From: SW132 sp038150125
GTDB taxonomy: Bacteria; Bacteroidota; Rhodothermia; Balneolales; Balneolaceae
Assembly: GCF_038150125.1 (NCBI RefSeq)
Contig: NZ_JBBVMF010000016.1
Location: 78,858 to 142,857, forward strand
DNA length: 64,000 nucleotides
Direction of reading: 5' to 3'
The number at the start of each line of letters is the position of its first letter. The stretch's first letter is position 1. Both the position numbers and the translations under genes were made by a program. This document shows, piece after piece, positions 38,776 through 46,761 of the stretch. A model generated the notes under the pieces. It had not been told where the DNA came from. It saw nothing but the letters and a program-made list of their open reading frames with translations, and did no database searches.

Positions 38776-41700
38776 ATGTTCTATTCAATATTCTCATTTG
38801 AGATCCGGTACTGGCTGCGTAAACCGTCGTTTTATGTGTATGCCGGGATAATGTTTGCCCTCTCTTATTTTGTGATGATCAGTGCGTCTGGAATTTTTGA
38901 GAGCCTGACCGTTAGTATGAATACCGCCACAATTGTGAACTCGCCAATAGCCATCAATGGTATCCTAAATGAGATGGCCATCATCCTTTATTTCTTTTTG
39001 CCGGCTCTCATTGGCGGAACCATATACCGGGATTACAAACACAATATGCATTCGGTTTTGTATTCCTATCCGTTCAAAAAATGGGAGTATCTGCTCGGTA
39101 AATTCATGGCAGGACTCACAGTTTCAACCCTGGTAATGCTTGCAGCTGCCCTTGGAATTATTCTTGGCACCCTTACGCCGGGAACGAACCCCGAACTGCT
39201 CGGCCCGTTCAACCTGATGAGCTATGTTCAGCCGTTTATTTATTATCTCATCCCAAACATGATCTTTTTCGGGGCGATGGTGTTTGCCGTGGTCGCTTTT
39301 ACCCGGAATATCAATGTCGCCTTCATCATAATTTTGGGATTTTTTCTAATTCAGATTTTTGCTCAGAATCTTACCTCAGATTTGGATAATAAAATGTTGG
39401 CTGCTCTTTTAGATCCGTATGGTATGCAAGCCAACGCCTACTATGCGGAGTACTGGACGGTCTTTGAGCAGAATGAAAATCCTCTGCCGTGGGGTGATGT
39501 GATTCTGTACAACAGACTGATATGGGGCGGGCTTGGCATCCTCATATTTGGCCTTGTTTACAGCGCCTTTAGTTTTAGCCAGCAGGCGTTCAGTTTTAAT
39601 CTCTTCCGAAAGAAAAAAGGCGAAGCGGTTACCAAGAAAAACTTCGGCAGTATTTTAACTGTGAATATGCCTAAAGTAACTCTGGATTTTTCTTTTATGA
39701 AAAATCTGAGCCTCTCTTGGGAGCTGGCCAAAGTTGATTTCCGATACGTTGTGGGAAGCTGGCCGTTTATTATTATCGGTCTGATTGGCTTGCTGATTTC
39801 GCTGAGCGTCATTCTATTAGGTGGTGAGATTTTTGGTACAAATACGCTTCCGGTCACGTGGCAGATGCTGCAGCTACCAGGCACCTTTTTCAGCCTCTTT
39901 ATAAATATCCTGACCTTTTTGTACGCGGGAATGCTCATCCACCGTAGCCGGGGTGATAAGATGGATCAGCTGATTCATGTGACCGGGGCTCCAAACTGGG
40001 CGATCCTGTTTTCAAAATTCCTCGCGCTCGTGCTCATGCAGATGGTGCTGCTTTCCATCATCATGATTGCAGGACTAGGCGTACAGCTCTATAACGGCTA
40101 CTACAATTTTGAAATTGGCCAATATCTATTTGATTTGTATGCCATATCACTTGTACATGTTGCGATTTGGGGACTGCTATCCATCTTCATTCACAGTCTG
40201 TTTAAGAATTACTACATCGGGTTTATCCTGCTGCTCATCATTTCTATTGGGATCAATTTTTTAGGACAGCTTGGCATCGAGCAAACCGTGTTAAAATTCA
40301 ACCAGGCACCCGGTACGGCCTATTCTGATATGAATGGATATGGCAGGTCTCTCGCGCCATATTTTGTATATAAAGGCTACTGGTTGTTGCTTGGAATAGC
40401 TTTATATACGCTAGCTATTGTATTGTTCAGAAGAGGACTGCCCGGCGGATTCAAAGAGCGGATTCAAAATGCGAGTGAAGCTTTCACCCCAAATCTCAAG
40501 GTTGTTTTTACGCTTTCACTGATTGGATTTTTGGGGATGGGTTCGTGGATCTATTACGTCAATAACATCAAGCACGAGTATGTTTCATCCCAGGAGTGGG
40601 AGCAGCGGACAGCTCAATTTGAGAAGAATTATGGGAAATTTGAAAATGCCCCACAGCCTCGCATCGTTTCGAGCAGCATAGATCTGGATTTGTATCCTGA
40701 AACCAGGGACCTTGAAGTCAGAGGGAACTACATTCTTGTAAATCAGACAGATGTAGCTATCGATTCCATTCATATAGATCACAACTACCTTCTCAGCACA
40801 TTTAGTTTTGATCGTGACTTTGAGTTGGTGCTGGAAGATGACACGATGAATTACGACATCTATCTTCTTATGGAACCACTGATGCCCGGCGATTCGGTCG
40901 TTTTCGATTTCACTCTTGCCAATGAGCCAAATGAAATCCTGGAAAATCAGTCCCCGGTCCGATTCAATGGGACATTCATCAACAACTCCACTTTCCCGAG
41001 AATCGGTTACCAGGAATCCGGTGAGCTGAAAAGCAAAGAGGCTCGTGAACGTTACGGACTACCGCCCAAACCTCGAATGGCTCCACTGACAGACAGCACT
41101 GCACGGATGAACAACTATATTTCCAGCGATGCAGACTGGATCGATTTTGAAACGACGATTTCAACATCCCCGGAACAGATTGCCATCGCGCCCGGGTATT
41201 TGCAGCGGGAGTGGGAGGAGAACGGCCGGCGCTATTTCAATTACGAAATGGACAGCACCATGGTGAATTTCTACTCCTTTATCTCTGCTGAATTTGAGGT
41301 CGCCAGGGATAGCTGGAACGACGTAAGTATCGAAGTTTATCATCATCCGGATCACACCTATAACCTGGATTATATGATTGATGGGGTTAAAAAATCATTG
41401 GATTATTACACGGAGAATTTTAGTCCTTACCAGTTCCGTCAGCTTCGTATCATTGAGTTTCCCCGAACCGGTGGCAGCTTTGCACAGTCGTTTGCAAATA
41501 CGGTTCCCTATTCTGAGGGTGTCGGTTTCATCGCTGATGTAGATACCACGGATGAGGAAGCCGTAAATTATCCCTTTAGCATTACCGCGCATGAGGTTGC
41601 TCATCAGTGGTGGGCACACCAGGTAATCGGGGCCAATGTGCAGGGTGCAACCATGCTCTCTGAAAGTCTCTCGGAATACAGCGCCCTGAAAGTGCTGGAA

Positions 41701-42435
41701 AGGGAGTATGGTGTTGATCAAATGCGTCGGTTCCTAAAGGATGCGCTGGATAGCTATCTGACCGGCCGGACGTTTGAATCTCAGAGGGAGTTGCCGCTGG
41801 TTTACAACGAGAATCAGCAGTACATTCACTACAATAAAGGCTCGCTGGTGTTTTATGCAATGAGTGATTACATCGGTGAGAACAGATTAAATGCCGCACT
41901 GAGTGATTATATTGATGATGTAGCTTTCCAGGAGCCGCCGTATACTATTTCCCTGGAGCTGGTTGATAAGCTTAAAGAGGCAACACCCGATTCAATGCAA
42001 TATCTCATTGAAGATATGTTTGAAACGATTACGCTGTACGACAACCGGGTGGAAGAGGCAACTTATACCGAAGTTGACAGCAGCACATATGACGTAAATC
42101 TAACGCTGCAATCTGCCAAATACCGGGCTGATGAAACGGGGGAACGCATCTATAAAAATGCTGCCGGTGACAGTCTTGCGATAGAGGTGGAGGGACGCCG
42201 CCGGCCGGTAGAATCACTCCCACTCAAAGATTGGATTGACGTGGGGGTGTTTGGTGTGGATGAGGAAGGAAATGAAACCGTGCTCTATCTCGAAAAACGA
42301 AAATTCACTGACATCATAAATGAGTTCACTATTACGGTAGATGAAGAGCCTGTGTCAGTTGGAATCGATCCATACAACAAACTAATCGATACTATCTCGG
42401 GAGACAACCGAAGGCCCCCATCGAAAGAAGAATAG
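38776..42435 (+). CDS. ABC-2 permease fused to M1-family aminopeptidase
   Basis: A 1219-residue membrane protein. Two ABC-2 permease halves, each of about six membrane helices, occupy about residues 1-270 (FEIRYWLRKPSFYVYAGIM ...) and 310-590 (LAKVDFRYVVGSWPFIII ...). A soluble part from about 600 to the end includes an M1 metallopeptidase with HEVAHQWW (His939, Glu940, His943) and the downstream Glu963 in SESLSEYS; the GAMEN-like exopeptidase loop is less clear. The same fusion is a recognised arrangement in Bacteroidota. The peptidase would face the periplasm, so coupling of peptide cleavage with export or import is plausible. It partners the ATPase encoded 18 bases upstream. Confidence 0.93.
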   Translation: MFYSIFSFEIRYWLRKPSFYVYAGIMFALSYFVMISASGIFESLTVSMNTATIVNSPIAINGILNEMAIILYFFLPALIGGTIYRDYKHNMHSVLYSYPFKKWEYLLGKFMAGLTVSTLVMLAAALGIILGTLTPGTNPELLGPFNLMSYVQPFIYYLIPNMIFFGAMVFAVVAFTRNINVAFIIILGFFLIQIFAQNLTSDLDNKMLAALLDPYGMQANAYYAEYWTVFEQNENPLPWGDVILYNRLIWGGLGILIFGLVYSAFSFSQQAFSFNLFRKKKGEAVTKKNFGSILTVNMPKVTLDFSFMKNLSLSWELAKVDFRYVVGSWPFIIIGLIGLLISLSVILLGGEIFGTNTLPVTWQMLQLPGTFFSLFINILTFLYAGMLIHRSRGDKMDQLIHVTGAPNWAILFSKFLALVLMQMVLLSIIMIAGLGVQLYNGYYNFEIGQYLFDLYAISLVHVAIWGLLSIFIHSLFKNYYIGFILLLIISIGINFLGQLGIEQTVLKFNQAPGTAYSDMNGYGRSLAPYFVYKGYWLLLGIALYTLAIVLFRRGLPGGFKERIQNASEAFTPNLKVVFTLSLIGFLGMGSWIYYVNNIKHEYVSSQEWEQRTAQFEKNYGKFENAPQPRIVSSSIDLDLYPETRDLEVRGNYILVNQTDVAIDSIHIDHNYLLSTFSFDRDFELVLEDDTMNYDIYLLMEPLMPGDSVVFDFTLANEPNEILENQSPVRFNGTFINNSTFPRIGYQESGELKSKEARERYGLPPKPRMAPLTDSTARMNNYISSDADWIDFETTISTSPEQIAIAPGYLQREWEENGRRYFNYEMDSTMVNFYSFISAEFEVARDSWNDVSIEVYHHPDHTYNLDYMIDGVKKSLDYYTENFSPYQFRQLRIIEFPRTGGSFAQSFANTVPYSEGVGFIADVDTTDEEAVNYPFSITAHEVAHQWWAHQVIGANVQGATMLSESLSEYSALKVLEREYGVDQMRRFLKDALDSYLTGRTFESQRELPLVYNENQQYIHYNKGSLVFYAMSDYIGENRLNAALSDYIDDVAFQEPPYTISLELVDKLKEATPDSMQYLIEDMFETITLYDNRVEEATYTEVDSSTYDVNLTLQSAKYRADETGERIYKNAAGDSLAIEVEGRRRPVESLPLKDWIDVGVFGVDEEGNETVLYLEKRKFTDIINEFTITVDEEPVSVGIDPYNKLIDTISGDNRRPPSKEE

Positions 42436-42451
42436 AGGCCTTAATGTTTAA

Positions 42452-42559
42452 GCCACGAAGACACGGGGACACGAAGGAACACAAAGGGTTTTATAATTTT
42501 AACTTTGTGAGTCTTGGTGCCTTTCTGCCTTAGTGGCACTACTGATTTTGGCACGAAGC
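42452..42559. repeat. Dispersed palindromic repeat, copy B, upstream of the GxxExxY gene
   Basis: The left arm GCCACGAAGACACGGGGACA starts at 42452 and continues ACGAAGGAACACAAAGG. The right arm CTTTGTGAGTCTTGGTGCCT starts at 42503 and ends CTTAGTGGC at 42537. The arms are imperfect inverted repeats around a 15-base loop. A further partial left arm, GCACGAAGC, lies at 42551-42559 after ACTGATTTTG. The stretch 42541-42559 recurs as 43050-43070 on the far side of the next gene. Confidence 0.85.
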
Positions 42560-42624
42560 GACTAACTTTCTTGACTTATTCATATTTATCAATACATTGA
42601 GTGATAATAAATCAAAAGAGAATC

Positions 42625-43035
42625 ATGGGACGATCAACTCGCAAAAACTTTGCCCCGTTGAGCATAAAAGAAGAGAAAATTGGCAAAGCCCTTGTCAATG
42701 CAGCGTATCAAGTACACAAATCCTTAGGCCCCGGATTACTTGAAAAAGTGTATGAAGTTTGTTTTTGTCATATCCTTGCTGAAAAGGATTTTAATGTACA
42801 TCGACAAATTGATATTCCAATTACGTTTAAAGGTATGACATTTGAAGAGGGACTAAGGTTAGATGCATTGGTCAACGATTTAGTTATTTGTGAGTTAAAA
42901 GCTGTTGAGACCGTTAATCCTGTTTGGGAAGCTCAGTTACTCAGTCACCTGAAACTGACTAATAAACGCCTGGGTTACTTAATCAATTTCAATGTGCCTC
43001 TCATTAAAAAAGGAATCAAAAGAATGATTCTTTAA
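42625..43035 (+). CDS. GxxExxY protein, PD-(D/E)XK nuclease-like fold
   Basis: A 136-residue protein from the ATG at 42625 (a GTG at 42601 is also open). The naming motif is GPGLLEKVY with Gly37, Glu40 and Tyr43. LRLDALVNDLVICELKA supplies Asp80, Glu90 and Lys92, the D..ExK arrangement of the PD-(D/E)XK nuclease superfamily. The tail LLSHLKLTNKRLGYLINFNV is typical of the family. The function of GxxExxY proteins is not established. The gene is tightly bracketed on both sides by copies of the same palindromic repeat, and direct repeats (42541-42559 and 43050-43070) flank it, which suggests that gene and repeats form one unit. Confidence 0.92.
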   Translation: MGRSTRKNFAPLSIKEEKIGKALVNAAYQVHKSLGPGLLEKVYEVCFCHILAEKDFNVHRQIDIPITFKGMTFEEGLRLDALVNDLVICELKAVETVNPVWEAQLLSHLKLTNKRLGYLINFNVPLIKKGIKRMIL

Positions 43036-43049
43036 ATATAGCTGGCCTT

Positions 43050-43133
43050 ACTGATTTTTTACCACGAAGCCACGTTGACACAAAGATTTTTGGTTTTTTC
43101 TTTGTGAATCTTGGTGCCTTTCTGCCTTAGTGG
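43050..43133. repeat. Dispersed palindromic repeat, copy C, downstream of the GxxExxY gene
   Basis: ACTGATTTTTT then the left arm ACCACGAAGCCACGTTGACA from 43061 and ACAAAG to 43085. The right arm CTTTGTGAATCTTGGTGCCT starts at 43100 and ends CTGCCTTAGTGG at 43133. The right arm matches copy B almost base for base. It starts 15 bases after the gene's stop and could also act as a transcription end structure. Confidence 0.85.
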
Positions 43134-43146
43134 CCCACTTTATTAG

Positions 43147-43293
43147 CTACGAAGACTCAAGGACACGAAGGGACACTAATGTTTTTTGTTATTTTCACTT
43201 TGTGAGCCTTGGTGCCTTCGAGCCTTAGTGGACTATTGTTTATGCCCAAGAATTCCCATTAGCTGTTTTGCTGAAAATATGTTTAATTCAAAA
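43147..43293. repeat. Dispersed palindromic repeat, copy D, with shared outer flank
   Basis: Left arm CTACGAAGACTCAAGGACAC from 43147, then GAAGGGACACTAA; right arm CTTTGTGAGCCTTGGTGCCT from 43198, ending GCCTTAGTGG at 43231. The flank 43257-43293 (CATTAGCTGTTTTGCTGAAA onward) recurs at 37578-37614. Together with copies B and C this fills the 43036-43357 gap except for about 60 bases before the hydrolase gene. Confidence 0.85.
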
Positions 43294-43357
43294 CAGTCCC
43301 TTAAAGAATAAAGAGATAGACCGGGGCTGATCAACAATTAAATAGGGGAGCACCATC

Positions 43358-44410
43358 ATGCATATTTTGTTTTTGATTCACGGAATGGGTCAACAGCCGG
43401 ACAACTGGGCCGTGCCGGTAACTGAGCACCTGACAGCCAAAGCCAAACAGTATCAATATTTTCAGGACACCAATATTCAGAATGAGGTGACCTTTGAGCC
43501 GATTCGCTACGACAACGTATTTGATGATCTGCTGGATCGATGGAAGGGTAATTTTTCAGGTATCATGACGTCCGAGGCGGCCGCTGCCATCCCAAAAGGT
43601 AAACTTATTGATCTGATGGAATCAATGACTGATGATGAACGCCAGTTCTTTTGGAGTCATGTAGCCGATGTGCTTATCTATCAGTTTTTTCCCTTGTACC
43701 GCGACAGAGTCCGCATTGAAGTGATTCGGAACATCGCTCAAAAAGTAGCCGGCTACAGAAATCAATTTGGGAGCAATACACGCTTTTCGTTCCTGGCCCA
43801 TAGCCTGGGTACAGCCGTAATTCACGATTCTCTTCACCTGATGGGCGATACACAGTGGGACGATAGCATTGCGAATGTGATGGGACCACCGCATACCCGA
43901 TTTCAATCGCTGTTTATGCTTGCCAATACCAGCCGAATTCTTCAGTCAGACATCAAAGTGACGGACTCCATCGTTTGTCCCGTTGGTGGTCGGGGTGATC
44001 AAACACAGGAGTATCTCGAACAATATTATAATGTGTTTCACAAATATGATCCTGTTACTCTGCTCTGGAAGTTTAGTGGTGAATCATGGGGCGCGAACTT
44101 TAGCCAGGTAAATCTGAGTCACTTTCGTGATGTTTATATTCATGACTTTACGCATTACCTGGACCATCCGGCTGTACATGTTCCTCTATTGAGAATCTTG
44201 TGCGGATTCCGGTCGGTGTCGCCTGCAGAGCAGACCCACGCTATTGAGACGTATAAAGATATTGATCGCGATCAGGTGGTTCGGGAAGCTCAAAATAGAA
44301 TTGAGGCTGCAAAATCTGATCTTGATGAGGACTCAACACTGATGGATCTTATCAGGATTTGGGTAAAGCTGAAAGATATGGTCGGCGGGGACTTCAATAT
44401 CTCTGTTTAA
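43358..44410 (+). CDS. Predicted serine alpha/beta hydrolase (esterase or lipase-like)
   Basis: A 350-residue cytoplasmic protein without a signal peptide. It begins HILFLIHGMGQQPDNW, an oxyanion-loop HGMG motif, and has a nucleophile elbow FLAHSLGT with Ser149. A histidine near FTHYLDHPAVHVPLL could complete the triad. The start ATG follows GGGGAGCACCATC, a good ribosome binding site. No close family is recognised; AHSLG proteins include lipases and phospholipid or protein-bound ester hydrolases. It lies just after repeat copy D and before a secreted protein of unknown role. The two may not be functionally linked. Confidence 0.75.
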   Translation: MHILFLIHGMGQQPDNWAVPVTEHLTAKAKQYQYFQDTNIQNEVTFEPIRYDNVFDDLLDRWKGNFSGIMTSEAAAAIPKGKLIDLMESMTDDERQFFWSHVADVLIYQFFPLYRDRVRIEVIRNIAQKVAGYRNQFGSNTRFSFLAHSLGTAVIHDSLHLMGDTQWDDSIANVMGPPHTRFQSLFMLANTSRILQSDIKVTDSIVCPVGGRGDQTQEYLEQYYNVFHKYDPVTLLWKFSGESWGANFSQVNLSHFRDVYIHDFTHYLDHPAVHVPLLRILCGFRSVSPAEQTHAIETYKDIDRDQVVREAQNRIEAAKSDLDEDSTLMDLIRIWVKLKDMVGGDFNISV

Positions 44411-44497
44411 GTTGATGCGCTCTAGCTGACCAGAAAAGTTTCAAGAGCTGTCGGTAAAAAATAATCTGTGGTACTAACTAAAATAAAGAGGATTACT

Positions 44498-45571
44498 ATG
44501 GACATGAAATTAAGAATGGGAAAGAGAGCAGTGAGCAGGATTGTGATGACGGGCATTTTGCTCGTTGGCGCAATAACGGCCGGTCAGGCACAGGATGTCT
44601 TTGCTCCGTCTGATGCCTGGGCGGACGAGAATGATCCCCGTTACTATGAAAATGTAATTGACAGAAACTGGCAGTTGATTCAGCAGGAGCAGTGGGCAGA
44701 TATTTTTTCGAATCTTGCCGAAGACGCTGCATTATCAGAAGTTGACTGGAGTGGTGCACAGCAGGTTCACGAACGATTCTTAGATGCATTGGACGCTTCC
44801 ATTGATGAACTGAAAGAGATCGATGCTCTGTATAATGGGGTGTATTTGGAGCATCTTGATCAGCTACATACAGGCCGCTTCGCAGAAGGAATCGCCGGAG
44901 ATGGATTTGTAGCGTTTATGGGGATGAACCCTGCTATTGTGCTCTGTATGGAAGGAGCTGAACAAGCAAATCCATGCAATCAGCCCCAACACCCCATTCT
45001 TACTGTAGCCCAGGCCAGGGATGTCCGTTACCGGGCAAATGCCGCAAATGAGCTTCTTCTAATTCTTCGCCGGGAAGCAGATGAGGTGATATTAGATGCC
45101 ATCGAAACATCGTACAAACGGTGGAATAATTTCCTTGACAATGGATTTGTAATGTACCCTTGGGAAATTACACTGAACTCAGCGCTATTGGAGTGGGATA
45201 TCCGCACACCGCCATCAACGCAGTTTATATTTCTTCATCCCTCACTGGGAATACAGATACCGCTGGATGGATTTAGTGATCCTGTAAAATTCAGGGCAAA
45301 AGAATCTTTAGTGATTGAAGTGGCCGGGCACCTTTGGTACCGGGGTGAATTCCTGGATAATTACGGAGGCATATCAGGAACGGTTGTGCTTCGCGAAGAC
45401 CTTCCGCCGGGCTTTGGGTTTTTGTTACGCCCCGGAAGAGGGCTGTCGGCCGGGCTAAACTGGCACTTATCTGCAGATGAACAAAAACAGTTTATGAAAA
45501 CACCGTTTGTAACGGTGAGCGTAAATGTTCTGAATTTTATTAAATCAAACAGAGGCCGGTTTGAATTATAG
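44498..45571 (+). CDS. Secreted protein of unknown function
   Basis: About 357 residues from the ATG at 44498, preceded by AGAGGATTACT; the frame is open from a GTG at 44468. A signal peptide is clear (VSRIVMTGILLVGAITAGQAQD). The mature part has a helical N-terminal half (WQLIQQEQWADIFSNLAEDA, LLLILRREADEVILDAIETSYKRW) and a beta-rich C-terminal half with aromatic strands (WEITLNSALLEWD, TQFIFLHPSLGIQIPL, LVIEVAGHLWYRGEFLDN, GGISGTVVLRED, GLSAGLNWHL). Two cysteines near residues 150-160 (LCMEGAEQANPCN) could form a disulfide. I do not recognise the family. Confidence 0.75.
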   Translation: MDMKLRMGKRAVSRIVMTGILLVGAITAGQAQDVFAPSDAWADENDPRYYENVIDRNWQLIQQEQWADIFSNLAEDAALSEVDWSGAQQVHERFLDALDASIDELKEIDALYNGVYLEHLDQLHTGRFAEGIAGDGFVAFMGMNPAIVLCMEGAEQANPCNQPQHPILTVAQARDVRYRANAANELLLILRREADEVILDAIETSYKRWNNFLDNGFVMYPWEITLNSALLEWDIRTPPSTQFIFLHPSLGIQIPLDGFSDPVKFRAKESLVIEVAGHLWYRGEFLDNYGGISGTVVLREDLPPGFGFLLRPGRGLSAGLNWHLSADEQKQFMKTPFVTVSVNVLNFIKSNRGRFEL

Positions 45572-45601
45572 GGTAAGGCACTCTACTTAATTTTGAAATT
45601 A

Positions 45602-45617
45602 ATCGCTTAATTACGAT
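45602..45617. promoter_or_regulatory. Candidate ArsR operator before the membrane-protein gene
   Basis: ATCGCTTAATTACGAT follows the pattern ATCGT-N6-ACGAT seen before arsR and arsD, with one mismatch in the left arm. It ends 78 bases before the ATG at 45696, a normal promoter distance. The site is weaker than the other two and could be chance in AT-rich DNA. Confidence 0.45.
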
Positions 45618-45695
45618 TATAAGAAATCAATTTTCGGTAAGTATTTGTGAAAATCCCCTGAAACAGAAATCAATTAATAAAAACACATATTTGAT

Positions 45696-46754
45696 ATGGC
45701 TGAATTTGCCGATTTATGGTGGTTAGGAATGTTGTTGGCAGCTTTTGCCGGTGGTGCATTTGGAGCTGCAATCGGTGCTTTACCGGCGTTTATTTTTACA
45801 GGGTTTCTTGTAATGCTGGGGGAGGGCGCCAAAATTCTCATTGGGGATCTGTCGGGTATTGCCGGGTTTGATCCTGCGTTATTTGAGCAGTCGTCAGCCA
45901 TCACCGGACAGCTTGGATTTGGCCCGGTATTTGGCCCGCATATCAGTTTTGCAGGCGGGGCAGCTGCCTCAGCATATGCAGCAAAAAAGGGTTATATGAA
46001 TACCGGGTTTCCGTACCACGAGGCAAAAAATATCGCCTTTGCACAGGGTCCGAAACCGGATGTGCTAGTAGCCGGCGGCCTGTTTGGGATATTGGGATAC
46101 TGGATCACTAGCATATCTGTGACGCTTGGCTTGCCATGGGACCCCATCGCTATAGCAGTGGTTTTATCGGCCCTTGCCCACCGTCTTTTTCTCGGTTATC
46201 CGCTAATCGGTAAGACAGATAAAGGGATTTTAAATATGGATCCATTTGTCAAGGAAGAGGAGAGAATTGCTAAAGCTGAGAAAGACACAAAAATTCGGCT
46301 GCTGGTTGAGCCCTGGCTCGGTCATCAGTACAAATGGGCGGATATCTCCATTTTAGGTGTTGTTGTTGGAATATTAGCTGCCTTTACCACGTACGAGACA
46401 GGCAGCGTATTTCTTCCATTTGGGATCAGCGCTGCTACACTTCTATTTCTGAATCTCGGTGTAGAAAGAATTCCTGTAACACACCATATGTCTCTAATTG
46501 GAAGTACATCCATTGTTGCGGCAACCGGGGGAGCCTACATGGGATATTCCCTTGGACTCATGCTGCTGACAGGGGCACTCTTTGGCTTTATAGCAGCCCT
46601 GTTTGGCGAACTGTTTCAGCGGGTGTTTTATGCCCATGGCGATACGCACGTGGATCCACCGGCCGGGGCTATTGTTATGGGAACCCTGCTAATTGCAGCC
46701 CTTGCCATGTTTGGGATTTTTCCAGATGCAGCCTGGATACCGTTACCATTTTAA
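45696..46754 (+). CDS. Polytopic membrane protein of unknown function next to arsenic genes
   Basis: A 352-residue integral membrane protein with roughly eight to ten hydrophobic segments rich in Gly and Ala (WWLGMLLAAFAGGAFGAAIG, VAGGLFGILGYWITSISVTL, ISILGVVVGILAAFTTYE, LGLMLLTGALFGFIAALFG, GAIVMGTLLIAALAMFGIF). A charged loop of about 40 residues lies near 185-225 (FVKEEERIAKAEKDTKIRL). It has no cysteine, which argues against Acr3, where a membrane cysteine is needed, and it does not resemble ArsB or ArsP. Conserved-looking polar motifs are GPHISFAGG, PYHEAKN and AHGDTHVDPPAG. It runs convergently into arsA with seven bases between stops. An operator-like palindrome shared with arsR and arsD lies upstream. 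A transport role in arsenic handling is a hypothesis only. Confidence 0.8.
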   Translation: MAEFADLWWLGMLLAAFAGGAFGAAIGALPAFIFTGFLVMLGEGAKILIGDLSGIAGFDPALFEQSSAITGQLGFGPVFGPHISFAGGAAASAYAAKKGYMNTGFPYHEAKNIAFAQGPKPDVLVAGGLFGILGYWITSISVTLGLPWDPIAIAVVLSALAHRLFLGYPLIGKTDKGILNMDPFVKEEERIAKAEKDTKIRLLVEPWLGHQYKWADISILGVVVGILAAFTTYETGSVFLPFGISAATLLFLNLGVERIPVTHHMSLIGSTSIVAATGGAYMGYSLGLMLLTGALFGFIAALFGELFQRVFYAHGDTHVDPPAGAIVMGTLLIAALAMFGIFPDAAWIPLPF

Positions 46755-46761
46755 GGCTCCA

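Noticed and set aside
37471..43293. CRISPR array reading of the repeats
   Set aside because: The copies are imperfect palindromes of variable spacing with genes between them; there are no uniform spacers and no cas genes.
43358..44410. Toxin or effector role for the AHSLG hydrolase
   Set aside because: There is no secretion signal, immunity gene or delivery system nearby; a housekeeping hydrolase is the simpler reading.
45696..46754. Acr3, ArsB or ArsP assignment for the membrane protein
   Set aside because: It has no cysteine and none of the family motifs; only its context links it to arsenic.
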